Counted from the stretch's first letter, positions 17,583 to 26,884 are shown. The stretch is DNA of 51,736 bases from Phycisphaerales bacterium (GCA_020847545.1 JADLBV010000078.1:1-51736), one strand, 5' to 3'. Made by a program: numbers and translations. Notes: generated by a model not told the origin, from the letters alone.

Positions 17583-17627
17583 AGAAAAAAATATTGTAGA
17601 ATGGGATAAATATATCCAGAGGTGCAT

Positions 17628-18245
17628 ATGTCTCGCGGCCGGCCGCGACAATTCGATCCTGAGAAGGCACTTGATGCCGCGTTGATGCTCTTTTGGCGGC
17701 ACGGCTATGAGGGGACTTCGCTGGCTGCGCTGGCCGATGCGATGGGGATCAATATGCCCAGCCTGTATGGGGCGTTTGGGAACAAGGAATCGCTTTTTCG
17801 CAAGGCGCTGGCTCGATACATTGAACGCCCCGCTTCCTACATGTCCAAGGCACTCAAAACACCCGATATTCGACAGGCGATTAAAAACATGTATCAGGGG
17901 GCCATCGACATGGTCATGGAACACGACCATCCGGATGGATGCCTGCTGGTGCAGGGTGCGTTGGCATCGGGTCCGGCATCCGAATGGGTTCGCCATGAAT
18001 TGACCCTGCGGCGAGGCGGGGCCGAGGCCGCGGTTCGTCGGCGGCTCGAACGGGCGGTTGAGGAGGGGGATCTCCCCACCTCGACCGACCCCGAACAACT
18101 GGCACGGTATCTCATCACCGTATTGTGGGGCATGTCGGTGCAGGCAGCGGGGGGGGCGACGCGCGAACAGTTGTTTGACATCTCCCGACAGGCTCTGCGT
18201 TCATTGCAGGTCAATCACCAACGCAATACAGTATTGCCCCGCTGA
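17628..18245 (+). CDS. TetR/AcrR family transcriptional regulator
   Basis: A 205-residue repressor-type regulator. The N-terminal helix-turn-helix reads RQFDPEKALDAALMLFWRHGYEG, then TSLAALADAMGINMPSLYGAFGNKESLF in the standard layout (quoted in parts); the C-terminal helical ligand domain includes HPDGCLLVQGAL, typical of the subgroup related to AcrR/TetR C-terminal 19-like domains. The ligand is unknown. The ATG at 17628 has AGAGG upstream; a GTG two codons earlier is possible. It is divergent from the DUF1579 gene and precedes the sialidase-like gene by 18 bases, so it may control both. Confidence 0.9.
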   Translation: MSRGRPRQFDPEKALDAALMLFWRHGYEGTSLAALADAMGINMPSLYGAFGNKESLFRKALARYIERPASYMSKALKTPDIRQAIKNMYQGAIDMVMEHDHPDGCLLVQGALASGPASEWVRHELTLRRGGAEAAVRRRLERAVEEGDLPTSTDPEQLARYLITVLWGMSVQAAGGATREQLFDISRQALRSLQVNHQRNTVLPR

Positions 18246-18263
18246 CAAAAGGAATGGGCAATC

Positions 18264-19385
18264 ATGAAGATCATTGATTCTGGCATTGTGGTTGCATCGC
18301 GCCCCAAGACGGATGCCGCCAGTTGTTGTTTTCCCTCGATATGCGTGTTGGAAGGTGGGCGATGGCTCGCCGGGATGCGCATCGGCCCGGCGAAGATGAG
18401 CCGGATGCAGCGGGCCTGTGTCTGCTGGTCGGATGATGAAGGCAAAACCTGGTCGCCGACAATGGAAGTTGCCAGTCCACTGGTACTCAATGGCAAACCG
18501 GGAACCTGGCGCACGGTTGCTTTAACGCCATTGGGCGGCCAACGGGTGGCGGCGGAAATTTGCCGTGAAGATGCCTCCGATCCCTTTTTGCCCATGTTCA
18601 ATGAATCGACCGAGGGGTTGATCGACATGAAGCTGTTCACCGCCATATCGGAAGATGGCGGCGAGCATTTTTCATCGCCGCTGGCGGTTGGATGCGGCAA
18701 ATACGATGCTGCTCCCACCCCCGCCACCGGGCCGATGCTGGCCTTGCCCGATGGGCGCTGGGCGGTGCAATTTGAAGTCAACAAGCACTACAACGACCCG
18801 GCCCCCTGGCAACATTCATCGGCACTCACCTTTTCATCCGATCAGGGAAAGACCTGGGGGGATGTGCTGGACATTCATACCGATCCAGAGCGGCGAATCT
18901 TCTGCTGGGATCAGCGCATCGCGACATCGGGCAACACCGTCGTCGCGGCATTCTGGACATTTGACCAGAAGGAAAACCGTTATCTCAACATCCACTGCCG
19001 AAAATCAATCGACGGCGCCAAAACATGGGGGCCGCTGGAAGAGACCAGCATCCCCGGCCAGCCGGCCCGACGGGTCATGGTGGATCAGAATCGGTGGATC
19101 ATGGTCTATGTCGACCGCACCTCGACACCCGCGATCCGCGCCCGTGTCAGCACCGATGGGGGCAAAACCTGGCCGCAATCCAACGACATCCTCATCCATC
19201 AACGCCAGTTGCGCACCCAGACCTGGAACAAAGGATCGATGCAGGATGCCTGGGCGGAAATGAACGCCTATTCCATCGGCCTGCCCGATGCCACCCGCAT
19301 GCCCAATGGCGATGCGCTGGCGGTCTTTTATACCGGCGATCACCACGACTACACGGATATTCAGTGGGTTCGGCTGCGGTTGTAG
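18264..19385 (+). CDS. Sialidase-like (BNR) family protein
   Basis: A 373-residue six-bladed-propeller protein of the sialidase-like superfamily. Asp boxes are SDDEGKTWSP, SSDQGKTWGD, SIDGAKTWGP and STDGGKTWPQ. The start VVASRPKTDAASCCFPSI lacks a signal peptide, so the protein is probably cytoplasmic, and the arginine triad of true sialidases is not obvious; a catabolic glycosidase or a binding role are both possible. Next to the TetR gene and likely in the same transcript. It is distinct from the BNR protein at 15250-16434, which has different repeats and a smaller Asp-box spacing. Confidence 0.8.
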   Translation: MKIIDSGIVVASRPKTDAASCCFPSICVLEGGRWLAGMRIGPAKMSRMQRACVCWSDDEGKTWSPTMEVASPLVLNGKPGTWRTVALTPLGGQRVAAEICREDASDPFLPMFNESTEGLIDMKLFTAISEDGGEHFSSPLAVGCGKYDAAPTPATGPMLALPDGRWAVQFEVNKHYNDPAPWQHSSALTFSSDQGKTWGDVLDIHTDPERRIFCWDQRIATSGNTVVAAFWTFDQKENRYLNIHCRKSIDGAKTWGPLEETSIPGQPARRVMVDQNRWIMVYVDRTSTPAIRARVSTDGGKTWPQSNDILIHQRQLRTQTWNKGSMQDAWAEMNAYSIGLPDATRMPNGDALAVFYTGDHHDYTDIQWVRLRL

Positions 19386-19414
19386 ACCCACCCGGCCGCC
19401 GAGCCGTGCTGCCG

Positions 19415-20068
19415 TCAGGGTTCATCCAGAATCTGCTGAACGTACGGATTGGTTTGCAATTCCTGCTCCAGCGTGCTTGGCTCACCGTGGCCGGGCAGTA
19501 GTTTCGTCTCTCCGGGCAGTTTCATGATCCGCCGAATGGACTGGGCCAAATCCGAATAGCTCGAATCGGCAAAATCGGTTCGCCCGATCGCCTGCATGAT
19601 GATCAAATCGCCCCCCACCAACACATTTTCCCGCTGTAGATAATAGGCCACATGCCCCGGCGAATGTCCCGGCGTGTAGATCGCCCGCACCGGGATCGAC
19701 CCGATCATCAATTCATCACCCTCCAGCACATGTCCATCGGCCGAGCGGGGTGGAATCAAAAACGGGATCGGAATCGGCAACTTGAATGGCAGCTTCGGCT
19801 TTTGCAATTTGATTTCATCATCAGGATGAATCAACACTATGGCCTTGGGAAATCGTTCCGTCACGGCCGCATGGCCCGCCACATGATCAAAATGTCCATG
19901 CGTCAGCCACAACCCCACCACATCCCATCCGTTGCGCTGTGCTTCATCCAGCAGCGGTTCGGTGGTGTCGTTGGGGGCATCAAAAATCACGGCCTGCTTG
20001 CTGATCTCATCAGCGATCAGATAACTGTTGGTCGCCGCGATTCCCCCATTGTTCATTAAAATTTTCAT
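19415..20068 (-). CDS. MBL-fold metallo-hydrolase
   Basis: A 217-residue metallo-beta-lactamase-fold hydrolase of the glyoxalase-II-like group. The metal motif LTHGHFDHVAGH, the later His in TPGHSPGHVAYY, the Asp in VLVGGDLI and the final His in LLPGHGEPS are all present. Natural substrates of such proteins include thioesters and persulfides; this one is not assignable. Its ATG overlaps the stop codon of the NADH dehydrogenase gene by four bases (ATGA), showing translational coupling. Confidence 0.9.
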   Translation of the reverse strand: MKILMNNGGIAATNSYLIADEISKQAVIFDAPNDTTEPLLDEAQRNGWDVVGLWLTHGHFDHVAGHAAVTERFPKAIVLIHPDDEIKLQKPKLPFKLPIPIPFLIPPRSADGHVLEGDELMIGSIPVRAIYTPGHSPGHVAYYLQRENVLVGGDLIIMQAIGRTDFADSSYSDLAQSIRRIMKLPGETKLLPGHGEPSTLEQELQTNPYVQQILDEP

Positions 20069-21387
20069 GCCGATGCCTTCTGGTTTTGTTTTCTGGATCG
20101 CTGGGCCGGGTGTTCATCCCCAAACAGATCCAACTGCACCACATCATTTCTAAACAGCAACGCCACCGTCCAATCCAGAATGATGCGAATCCGCCGACTC
20201 CATCGCGGCATCTGCATCAGGTAATAACTCCGCCACACCCACCATGCCAAAACCCCTCGAATCTTCAATCCCATCACCCGGCCCACTCCCTGATAATGTC
20301 CCAACGCAGCCAGCGTCCCCAAACTCTTGTAATCAAATGGCTTAAGAGGGCCACCGCGCAGTGCGGACGTGATGTTGCCCGCCAATACCTTCGCCTGCCG
20401 CAGCGCATGTTGAGCCAATGGAGGATATGGCTTGCCTTGCGGGTCTGGAACAGTGGAGCAATCCCCCAGCGCCCAGAGATTGGGATGTTGACGACTACGC
20501 AGGGTTGGTTCCACCACCGCCCGGCCGCGCTTGTCTTTTTCAATCGGCAACGCAGCCACCAGCGGGCTGGGGGCCACGCCAGTTGCCACGATGATCGTTT
20601 CCGATGTAAGTAATTGTCCATCCTCCAGTTGCAGCCGATCTCCCTCGATGCTGCCCACTCTCGTATTCAGCCTGATATTCACCCCCCGACGACGCAGAAC
20701 ATTGGCGGCATACTGAGCCAGATCCTCATCCAGTTCTTGCATGATCCTCGGCCCGGAATCGATCAATTCAAACTTCAATTCCTTATAAGTCACGCTCGGA
20801 TAAGACTTTCGGACATTATGCAAAAACTCCGTCATCTCCCCCATCAATTCCACCCCCACCAACCCCGCGCCCACGATGATGAACGTCAGTAATGCCGTCT
20901 TGCGGGATGGGTCCTGTTCCACCTCCGCCCGCTCAAAAAGCTGGATCGCATGATTTCGCAAAAATATCGCATCCCCCATCGTCTTAAAGGTCAGCGCCTT
21001 CTCCGATCCACGAATAAACGAGCGATTGGTGATTCCCCCCAATGCCAGCACAATATGATCAAACGAAATGTTTAATTGTTCATCCGATTCCGGGCGGGTG
21101 GCGACAATTTGTCGCTCCAGGTCGATTGCCTCCACTTCCGCCTCGATAAACCGCGTATGCCGGAGCAACGGGCGGATTGGATTGACCGCGTGTCTGGGTT
21201 CCAACACCCCGGAACTGGCTTCAAAGAGGAGGGGTGTCATTAAATAATAGTTGTTCCGGCTGATCAGCGTCACTTCGATCCGCCGATCCCCCATCCAGAT
21301 TCGCTCCAGCCACAAGGCCGTGTAAACCCCCGCGAACCCACCCCCCACAATCACCACCCGTGCCGGTTGAGTCTGGTTTCGGTCCAT
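20065..21387 (-). CDS. Type II NADH dehydrogenase-like flavoprotein
   Basis: A 440-residue FAD/NAD(P)-dependent oxidoreductase of the NDH-2 type, passing electrons from NADH to quinone without pumping protons. The N-terminal VVIVGGGFAGVYTAL binds FAD, LTFIIVGAGLVGVELMGE binds NADH, and ALGDCSTVPD is the second FAD contact. The C-terminus (GVLAWWVWRSYYLMQMP) has the aromatic amphipathic stretch that attaches NDH-2 proteins to the membrane. No CXXC redox pair, which separates it from disulfide reductases. It is coupled to the MBL hydrolase and divergent from ftsW with only about 105 bases between. Confidence 0.9.
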   Translation of the reverse strand: MDRNQTQPARVVIVGGGFAGVYTALWLERIWMGDRRIEVTLISRNNYYLMTPLLFEASSGVLEPRHAVNPIRPLLRHTRFIEAEVEAIDLERQIVATRPESDEQLNISFDHIVLALGGITNRSFIRGSEKALTFKTMGDAIFLRNHAIQLFERAEVEQDPSRKTALLTFIIVGAGLVGVELMGEMTEFLHNVRKSYPSVTYKELKFELIDSGPRIMQELDEDLAQYAANVLRRRGVNIRLNTRVGSIEGDRLQLEDGQLLTSETIIVATGVAPSPLVAALPIEKDKRGRAVVEPTLRSRQHPNLWALGDCSTVPDPQGKPYPPLAQHALRQAKVLAGNITSALRGGPLKPFDYKSLGTLAALGHYQGVGRVMGLKIRGVLAWWVWRSYYLMQMPRWSRRIRIILDWTVALLFRNDVVQLDLFGDEHPAQRSRKQNQKASA

Positions 21388-21492
21388 GATGACCGCATTT
21401 TTGCGGTAACGGGTGAATTAGGCGAGGGGCAAAATGTGAATTTATCCGCCTGCGTTCAAGTGGGCCTCGCCGCAGGTCCGATAAACTGGCTA

Positions 21493-22677
21493 ATGGACGC
21501 ATCCATAGACCGACTGCACCATCGCGACATATTGACCTTCTGTGTGCTGGCGTTGCTGGGCATGGGCATTCTGATGGTGCAATCGGCCGCCATGAGCGCT
21601 TCGGGCAACATCGGCTGGCAGTGGACGCAGCTTGGCGCGCGTCATGTCACCTATGTTCTGGTCTCGATCGCGACCTATTTTATCATCGGACACATTGATT
21701 ACGCGGCACTGGGCCGCAACGGGGGGCGGGTTTGGCGCAGTCCGGTGGTTTGGATGCTGGCGGTCGCCTTTTTCACCTGTGCCATAGTTCTCATCCCGCA
21801 CATCGGCAAGGAGGTCAACGGCGCCCGCCGATGGCTGATGCTGGGGTTTGTGCAGGTTCAACCCTCGGAACTGGCCAAATGGGGCGTGGTGATCTTTCTG
21901 GCATGGTGGCTGAGCGCCCGCCCGGTCCCGATTGAGGACTTTTTCGGCGGGTTCATCCCCACGTTATTGCCAATTGGCCTGATCTGTCTGCTGGTGGTGA
22001 TTCAGGATTTTGGCACGGCCGCGCTGATCGGCGTGGCGGCGTTGACCATGCTGCTGGTTGGCCGGGTGCGATTATGGCATCTTGCGATTGTGATCCCACC
22101 GGCACTGGTGGCCGCGTTTTGGTTTGTTCACCATGAGCCTTATCGCTGGGCACGCATGACCGCGTTTCTTGATCCTTTTGCGCAGCCCAAGCGCGAAGGG
22201 TATCACATGATCCAAAGCCTCCTCTCCTTCTCCAGCGGCGGGGTTTTTGGGCGGGGGTTGGGGAACGGCGTGCAAAAGCTCGGATATCTCCCCGAAGACA
22301 CCACCGACTTCATTTTTGCGATTATTTGCGAAGAATTGGGACTTTTTGGGGCGATTCTGGTGGTCGCGTTGTATCTGGGCATCCTGTATGTCGCCTGGCA
22401 GGTGATTCGCCAGAAGCGCGATTCGTTTGGGCGGATGCTGGCGTTTGGCGTGGCGTCGATGATCTGCCTTCAGGCGGTCATCAACATCGCGGTGGCCACC
22501 GTCTCGGTGCCGACCAAGGGGTTGTCATTGCCTTTGATCTCGGCCGGCGGGTCGGGGTTGGTCATTACCTGCGCGGCGCTGGGTTTGCTCTATTCGGTCA
22601 CCCGGCATGAGCATGAAATGGAAACCCTCCCCGAGTCACCAATTGTGTCGCCTGCTTTAACCCCCGCGACAAGTTGA
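21493..22677 (+). CDS. ftsW: Peptidoglycan glycosyltransferase FtsW
   Basis: A 394-residue SEDS-family membrane protein with about ten membrane helices that polymerises lipid II at the division site. Signature motifs include KEVNGARRWLMLGFVQVQPSE, GTAALIG, the GVFGRGLGNGVQKLGYLPEDTTDFIFA region (in parts) and SLPLISAGGSGL near the end. The neighbours murG, murC and murB identify it as the division-cluster FtsW rather than RodA. The ATG at 21493 is chosen because the following helix fits; the frame is open to 21367. Confidence 0.92.
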   Translation: MDASIDRLHHRDILTFCVLALLGMGILMVQSAAMSASGNIGWQWTQLGARHVTYVLVSIATYFIIGHIDYAALGRNGGRVWRSPVVWMLAVAFFTCAIVLIPHIGKEVNGARRWLMLGFVQVQPSELAKWGVVIFLAWWLSARPVPIEDFFGGFIPTLLPIGLICLLVVIQDFGTAALIGVAALTMLLVGRVRLWHLAIVIPPALVAAFWFVHHEPYRWARMTAFLDPFAQPKREGYHMIQSLLSFSSGGVFGRGLGNGVQKLGYLPEDTTDFIFAIICEELGLFGAILVVALYLGILYVAWQVIRQKRDSFGRMLAFGVASMICLQAVINIAVATVSVPTKGLSLPLISAGGSGLVITCAALGLLYSVTRHEHEMETLPESPIVSPALTPATS

Positions 22678-22690
22678 CGTAGTTGTAAGA

Positions 22691-23821
22691 ATGTCCGAAC
22701 CCAAACCATCCACGATCCTTTTGGCCGGCGGCGGGACCGGCGGGCATTTGTACCCCGGCATCGCGGTGGCGGCCGCGCTGGTGCAACTGAACTCGGCCAT
22801 TCGACCGGTTTTTCTGTGTACCATGCGCGAGATTGACCGGACGATCCTCGGCCCCACCGGATTTGAATTTATCCCACAACCCATTGTCCCCCCCCACCGC
22901 AACATCGGCGGTTTGCTGAAATTCTGGAAAAGCTGGCGGGAGACCAAGGATTTGGTGAAGGGGATTCTGAGTACCGATCAACCATCCGCCGTCATCGGGC
23001 TTGGCGGGTATGCCGCGGGTGTGGCGGTGAAATTGGCCGCCCAGGTGGGCATTCCCACCGCCATTTTGAATCCGGATGTCATTCCCGGCAAAGCCAATCT
23101 GTATCTGTTGCGGCACGTCAACGCCGTCTGCTGCCAATTTGAGGCCACGTTGACGCGGATTGCCGCCAATCAGCGGGAGAAATGCCACGTCACAGGTTGC
23201 CCCATTCGCCAGGACATCGCCAAGTTGCCTGATCGCGAGTCGGCCAAAAGTCGGCTGGGCCTCGATCAAAGGCTTCAGACATTGGTGGTGACCGGCGCAT
23301 CGCAGGGCGCGACGACCGTGAATGAGGCGGTGCTGGAAGCCCTCAAGGACCAGAAATTTCAAGGATGGCAGGTGTTGCACTTGTCTGGGAAGGATCACGC
23401 CTCGGCCGTTCGGACCGCCTATCGCGAGATGGATGTCTCGGCGCGGGTGATCGATTTTACGCCGGAGATGTCCGATGTCTGGGCGGCGGCCGATCTGGCG
23501 ATTTCGCGGTCGGGGGCCAGTTCCTGTGCCGAGTTGGCGGTCTGCGGCATTCCAGCCGTGCTGATGCCCTATCCGTTTCACAACGACATGCACCAGCGGG
23601 CCAACGCCAAAGTGCTGGTTGATGCGGGGGCCGCGATTTTGATGGATGATGAGAAGGATCGGCGTAAAAACGGGCAGAAACTTCGCCCGATCCTGCAATC
23701 GTTGCTGTATGATCTGACCCGTAGGCAGGCGATGTCGGCGGCGGCCAAATCGATCGGCAAACCGGACGCGGCGATGGCCGTTGCCAGGTTGGTCACGAAG
23801 ATGGTTGCCAACGGCCGATGA
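22691..23821 (+). CDS. murG: UDP-GlcNAc transferase MurG
   Basis: A 376-residue GT28 glycosyltransferase that adds GlcNAc to lipid I to form lipid II on the inner face of the membrane. The N-terminal LLAGGGTGGHLYPGIAVA is the lipid/acceptor loop, GLGGYAAG the second G-loop, and VTGASQGATTVNEA with SRSGASSCAEL form the UDP-GlcNAc site. AVLMPYPFHNDMHQRANA is the usual late motif. It follows ftsW by 13 bases and precedes murC by 9, so the block is one operon. Confidence 0.96.
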   Translation: MSEPKPSTILLAGGGTGGHLYPGIAVAAALVQLNSAIRPVFLCTMREIDRTILGPTGFEFIPQPIVPPHRNIGGLLKFWKSWRETKDLVKGILSTDQPSAVIGLGGYAAGVAVKLAAQVGIPTAILNPDVIPGKANLYLLRHVNAVCCQFEATLTRIAANQREKCHVTGCPIRQDIAKLPDRESAKSRLGLDQRLQTLVVTGASQGATTVNEAVLEALKDQKFQGWQVLHLSGKDHASAVRTAYREMDVSARVIDFTPEMSDVWAAADLAISRSGASSCAELAVCGIPAVLMPYPFHNDMHQRANAKVLVDAGAAILMDDEKDRRKNGQKLRPILQSLLYDLTRRQAMSAAAKSIGKPDAAMAVARLVTKMVANGR

Positions 23822-23830
23822 TGAGCTACT

Positions 23831-25339
23831 ATGCCCAATGTCGTGGAGAATGCAGTGAGCCAGTTGCGAACGGATTCGCGCTCGGCAAGCCGGTTTACCG
23901 GCCGTCGGGTTCATTTTATCGGCATCGGAGGATGCGGCATGTCCGGCCTTGCGCGGATGTTGCTGGACGCCGGGGCCATCGTCAGCGGATCTGAACCCAA
24001 ACCCAATGCACAAACCTTTGAATTGACCCGCCTGGGCGCGGCGATCTCGCGCGACCAGTTGGGGCAGTTGCTCAGCCGTGAGACCGACCTGGTCGTCCGC
24101 ACCGCCGCCATTCCAGACAACAACCCTGAATTTCTGGCGGCCAAATCGTATGGCCTCAAATCGATCAAATATGCCGAACTGCTTGGCCAGATCATGCAGG
24201 AACGGTTTGGCATCGCCATCGCCGGCACGCATGGCAAATCGACCACCACCGCGATGCTGGCCTGGGCGCTGATGCAATGCGGTGCCGACCCCTCGTTTGT
24301 GATCGGAGGGACGGTTCCGCAACTGGGGGGTGGGTCGCATTCGGGTTCCAGCCGGTTTTTCGTCGCCGAGGCGTGCGAATTTGACCGCAGTTTTCATAAG
24401 CTTCACCCAACCGTCGCCATCATCACCAACATCGAGGAGGACCACCTCGATTGTTACAAGGACATTGACCAAATCGTTGAATCATTCCGACAATTCGCCC
24501 AATTGGTTCCTAGCGATGGGTTGATTATTTCCAATCAATCCGATGAGCGTGTTCGACAGGCCCTTGCGGGGATATCAGCGCCGATTGAGTTCTGCTCCAT
24601 CGGCGAATCCGACCTCCTATCAGGCAATGGTGGGCAATGCCCACCCTACGAGCCAACCACCACTCCAAGTAGGGTGGGCACTGCCCACCTCTCCAACTGG
24701 CACACCCGCATCACCGGCATCACAAAAGGGTGCTACAACGGTGAAGTATTCCACCACGGCAAGTTGGTGTGCGAGCTGCATCTGTCGGTGGCCGGGCGGC
24801 ACAATCTGTTTAACGCCACCATGGCGCTGGCCGCCTGTCATGCGTGCGGGGTTGATCTGAACCGTGCGGCCGAGGCAATTGGCCGGTTTTGCGGGGTGGA
24901 TCGTCGGATGACCGAGATGGGGCAGGTCAACGGCGCCACCATCGTTGATGATTATGGCCACCACCCCACCGAAATCCGCGCCACGCTCAAGGCGGTTCGC
25001 GAAAAATACCAGCCCAATCGGCTTTGGTGCATTTTTCAGCCCCACCAGCACAGCCGCACGAGATTTTTGCTGGAAGATTTTGCCGCCAGCTTCGCGTTGG
25101 CCGATGAAACCATTGTGCCGGACATTTATTTTGTCCGCGATTCGGAATCCGAACGCCAGAGCGTCAGCTCGGCCGACTTGGTGGCGCGCATCGCCGCCAA
25201 TGGGCGAAATGCGCGGCATCTGCCGGAATTTTCCGAAATCATCCGGCATGTACGGCAAAACGCCCGCCCGGGCGATTTGATATTGACCCTGGGCGCGGGC
25301 AACGTCTGGGAAATCGGACGCGACCTGGCGGCCGGATAA
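23831..25339 (+). CDS. murC: UDP-MurNAc--L-alanine ligase MurC with an in-frame repeat insertion
   Basis: A 502-residue MurC, the ATP-dependent ligase adding L-alanine to UDP-MurNAc. Family motifs are FIGIGGCGMSGLARMLL at the start, the ATP loop AIAGTHGKSTTTAML, TNIEEDHLDCY, and VDDYGHHPTEI and FQPHQHSRT in the C-terminal domain. Residues about 267-287 are encoded by a palindromic repeat (24629-24689) and form a Gly/Pro/Thr-rich insertion, GNGGQCPPYE and onward, between strands of the central domain. The frame is kept and the downstream motifs are intact, so the protein should be active. It lies between murG and murB. Confidence 0.96.
   Translation: MPNVVENAVSQLRTDSRSASRFTGRRVHFIGIGGCGMSGLARMLLDAGAIVSGSEPKPNAQTFELTRLGAAISRDQLGQLLSRETDLVVRTAAIPDNNPEFLAAKSYGLKSIKYAELLGQIMQERFGIAIAGTHGKSTTTAMLAWALMQCGADPSFVIGGTVPQLGGGSHSGSSRFFVAEACEFDRSFHKLHPTVAIITNIEEDHLDCYKDIDQIVESFRQFAQLVPSDGLIISNQSDERVRQALAGISAPIEFCSIGESDLLSGNGGQCPPYEPTTTPSRVGTAHLSNWHTRITGITKGCYNGEVFHHGKLVCELHLSVAGRHNLFNATMALAACHACGVDLNRAAEAIGRFCGVDRRMTEMGQVNGATIVDDYGHHPTEIRATLKAVREKYQPNRLWCIFQPHQHSRTRFLLEDFAASFALADETIVPDIYFVRDSESERQSVSSADLVARIAANGRNARHLPEFSEIIRHVRQNARPGDLILTLGAGNVWEIGRDLAAG
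24629..24689. repeat. Palindromic repeat element inside murC
   Basis: Two 21-base arms, GGTGGGCAATGCCCACCCTAC (24629-24649, the longest run quoted: first 20 bases match) and its inverted partner at 24669-24689, differ at one position and enclose a 19-base loop. Each arm is itself a small hairpin (GGTGGGCA / TGCCCACC). This nested structure is typical of mobile palindromic repeats. It lies in frame within a coding sequence. Confidence 0.8.
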
Positions 25340-25369
25340 ACAATATGATCGTGGATATGGAATTCGCCA

Positions 25370-26281
25370 ATGCGCATCGCCAACGCCAACCCCTTCGCCG
25401 GCCTCGAAAGTTTTGTTGAGGAAAATTTTCCGCTGGCACGTCACACCTGGTATCGCATCGGCGGGCCGGCGCGGTGGTATGTCCGGCCACGGTCATTGGA
25501 GGAGCTTCAGCAGGCGGTTGGCCGTTGCAACGAGGCCCAAATCCCGATTTATGTGCTGGGCTTGGGGGCCAATTTGCTGGTTCGCGATGAAGGGGTGGAT
25601 GGCGCGGTCTTTCGGCTGGACGATGAACACTGGCGACGGGTGAAATATGATGGCAACCTGGTCGAGGCGCACGCAGGCGTTGATCTGCAAAAACTGATTC
25701 TTCACACCGTCCGGCAGGGACTGATGGGGATCGAATGCCTGGCCGGCATCCCCGGCACCATCGGCGGGGGCATCCGCATGAACGCCGGGGGCAAATTCGG
25801 CGACATCGGCGCGGTGGTCAACAAGGTCACCGTCATGGACGCCAACGGGCATGTCTTTGAACGCGAGAAGGATGATCTGGTCTTTGATTATCGATCATCG
25901 AACATCGCCGCCACATTTATCCTGGGCGCCACGCTGGAGCTGGAACCGGAAGACCCCGACCGCATCATGCGCAAGACCAAGGAAATCTGGATGTACAAGC
26001 GCAACACCCAGCCCTTAAACACCAAAAGCTGCGGCTGCATCTTCAAAAACCCCCGCGGCCTGAGCGCCGGCGCCCTGATCGACCAGGCCGGACTCAAGGG
26101 AATGCGCATCGGCGGCGCCGAAGTCTCCGAAAAACACGCCAACTTCATCATCGCCCACCCCGGCTGTCTTGCCGATGATGTGCTGCGGCTGGTCAATGTC
26201 ATCCGTGAAAAGGTGTACGACAAAAACCAGCTTCATCTGGAGAGTGAAGTGCAGATTTGGCCTTATCGACAAGCGGAATAG
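25370..26281 (+). CDS. murB: UDP-N-acetylenolpyruvoylglucosamine reductase MurB
   Basis: A 303-residue FAD enzyme that reduces enolpyruvyl-UDP-GlcNAc to UDP-MurNAc with NADPH, the step before MurC. FAD-domain motifs: HTWYRIGGPARWYVRP, LGLGANLLVRDEGVDGAVF and GIECLAGIPGTIGGGIRMNAG (in parts). The catalytic serine/cysteine region NTKSCGCIFKNP and the late GLKGMRIGGAEVSEKHANFI segment with catalytic Glu later are present. The order ftsW-murG-murC-murB is the classical division/cell-wall cluster. Confidence 0.95.
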   Translation: MRIANANPFAGLESFVEENFPLARHTWYRIGGPARWYVRPRSLEELQQAVGRCNEAQIPIYVLGLGANLLVRDEGVDGAVFRLDDEHWRRVKYDGNLVEAHAGVDLQKLILHTVRQGLMGIECLAGIPGTIGGGIRMNAGGKFGDIGAVVNKVTVMDANGHVFEREKDDLVFDYRSSNIAATFILGATLELEPEDPDRIMRKTKEIWMYKRNTQPLNTKSCGCIFKNPRGLSAGALIDQAGLKGMRIGGAEVSEKHANFIIAHPGCLADDVLRLVNVIREKVYDKNQLHLESEVQIWPYRQAE

Positions 26282-26338
26282 TTGATCGGTCGGTCCATCC
26301 GTCTCAATGGTATCAACGGTAAACGGTTGCCAACCATA

Positions 26339-26353
26339 GTGCGATCATCGCAC
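26339..26353. terminator. Hairpin between convergent genes
   Basis: GTGCGA-TCA-TCGCAC forms a perfect 6-bp stem in the 84-base gap between murB and the convergent DUF3299-like gene. There is no good T-run on either strand, so activity as a terminator is only suggested by position. Confidence 0.3.
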
Positions 26354-26365
26354 GGTGCAATTTGT

Positions 26366-26884
26366 TTACACCGGATCAACGCTTTCAACCTGGAGTTGGT
26401 AGACGCTGGAGACCTGGCCGCCCGCTTTCTGCACATTGACATGGAGCGTGCCGACGACGCGGACCAGCCCGCTGTAATAGGGGACTTTCCCCTTGACTGA
26501 TTTGGATTGCACAAAGTGCTGAATTTGCGGCGGGCCTGAAAAACAGCACTTGGCGATGGAATAGACCAGCTCAAAATTCTGCAATTCCGACCCCGCGCTG
26601 TTGGGGGCCCAGATTTCACCCTCGACCATCACGCGCTTGCCGTTCAGATCGCGAAACCGCTGGGGAATGTCGTTGACGGTTCCGTTGATCTGGTCGAAGG
26701 GGAAATTGCTCATCGCCTTCAGATCGACTTCGAGATAATCGCCGTGATTTTTGATCCCGCCGCTGAGCCGCGAATCGAGATAAATGTAAAGCGGCGCCCC
26801 CACCAGCGCCACCACCACCGCGACAAAGATGATGATGCGGAGGTTAATCCGTTCGGAGAGTGGAATTTTTACGGCATTTTCCAT
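26366..26884 (-). CDS. DUF3299-like membrane-anchored protein
   Basis: A 172-residue protein with one N-terminal membrane helix (about residues 15-34) and an exported domain. The domain has LNGKRVMVEGEIWAP, an ELVYSIAKCCFSGPPQIQHFV segment (in parts: SIAKCCFSGPP) and VRVVGTLHV, which resembles DUF3299 proteins. The paired cysteines CC could bind a metal or form a disulfide. DUF3299 genes are recalled next to ABC permease genes of the type found here, 36 bases upstream. Function unknown; a role in metal handling or lipoprotein/envelope transport is an inference from context. Confidence 0.65.
   Translation of the reverse strand: MENAVKIPLSERINLRIIIFVAVVVALVGAPLYIYLDSRLSGGIKNHGDYLEVDLKAMSNFPFDQINGTVNDIPQRFRDLNGKRVMVEGEIWAPNSAGSELQNFELVYSIAKCCFSGPPQIQHFVQSKSVKGKVPYYSGLVRVVGTLHVNVQKAGGQVSSVYQLQVESVDPV

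Noticed and set aside
15250-19385. A sialic acid catabolic locus based on two BNR/sialidase-like genes
   Set aside because: Neither has a signal peptide or clear sialidase active site, and no nan genes are present; they belong to separate transcription units.
22598-24472. A 624-codon open frame on the minus strand across murG and murC
   Set aside because: It lies antisense to two clearly conserved genes, has a Gly/His/Arg-rich composition typical of codon-position artefacts in GC-rich DNA, and matches no family.
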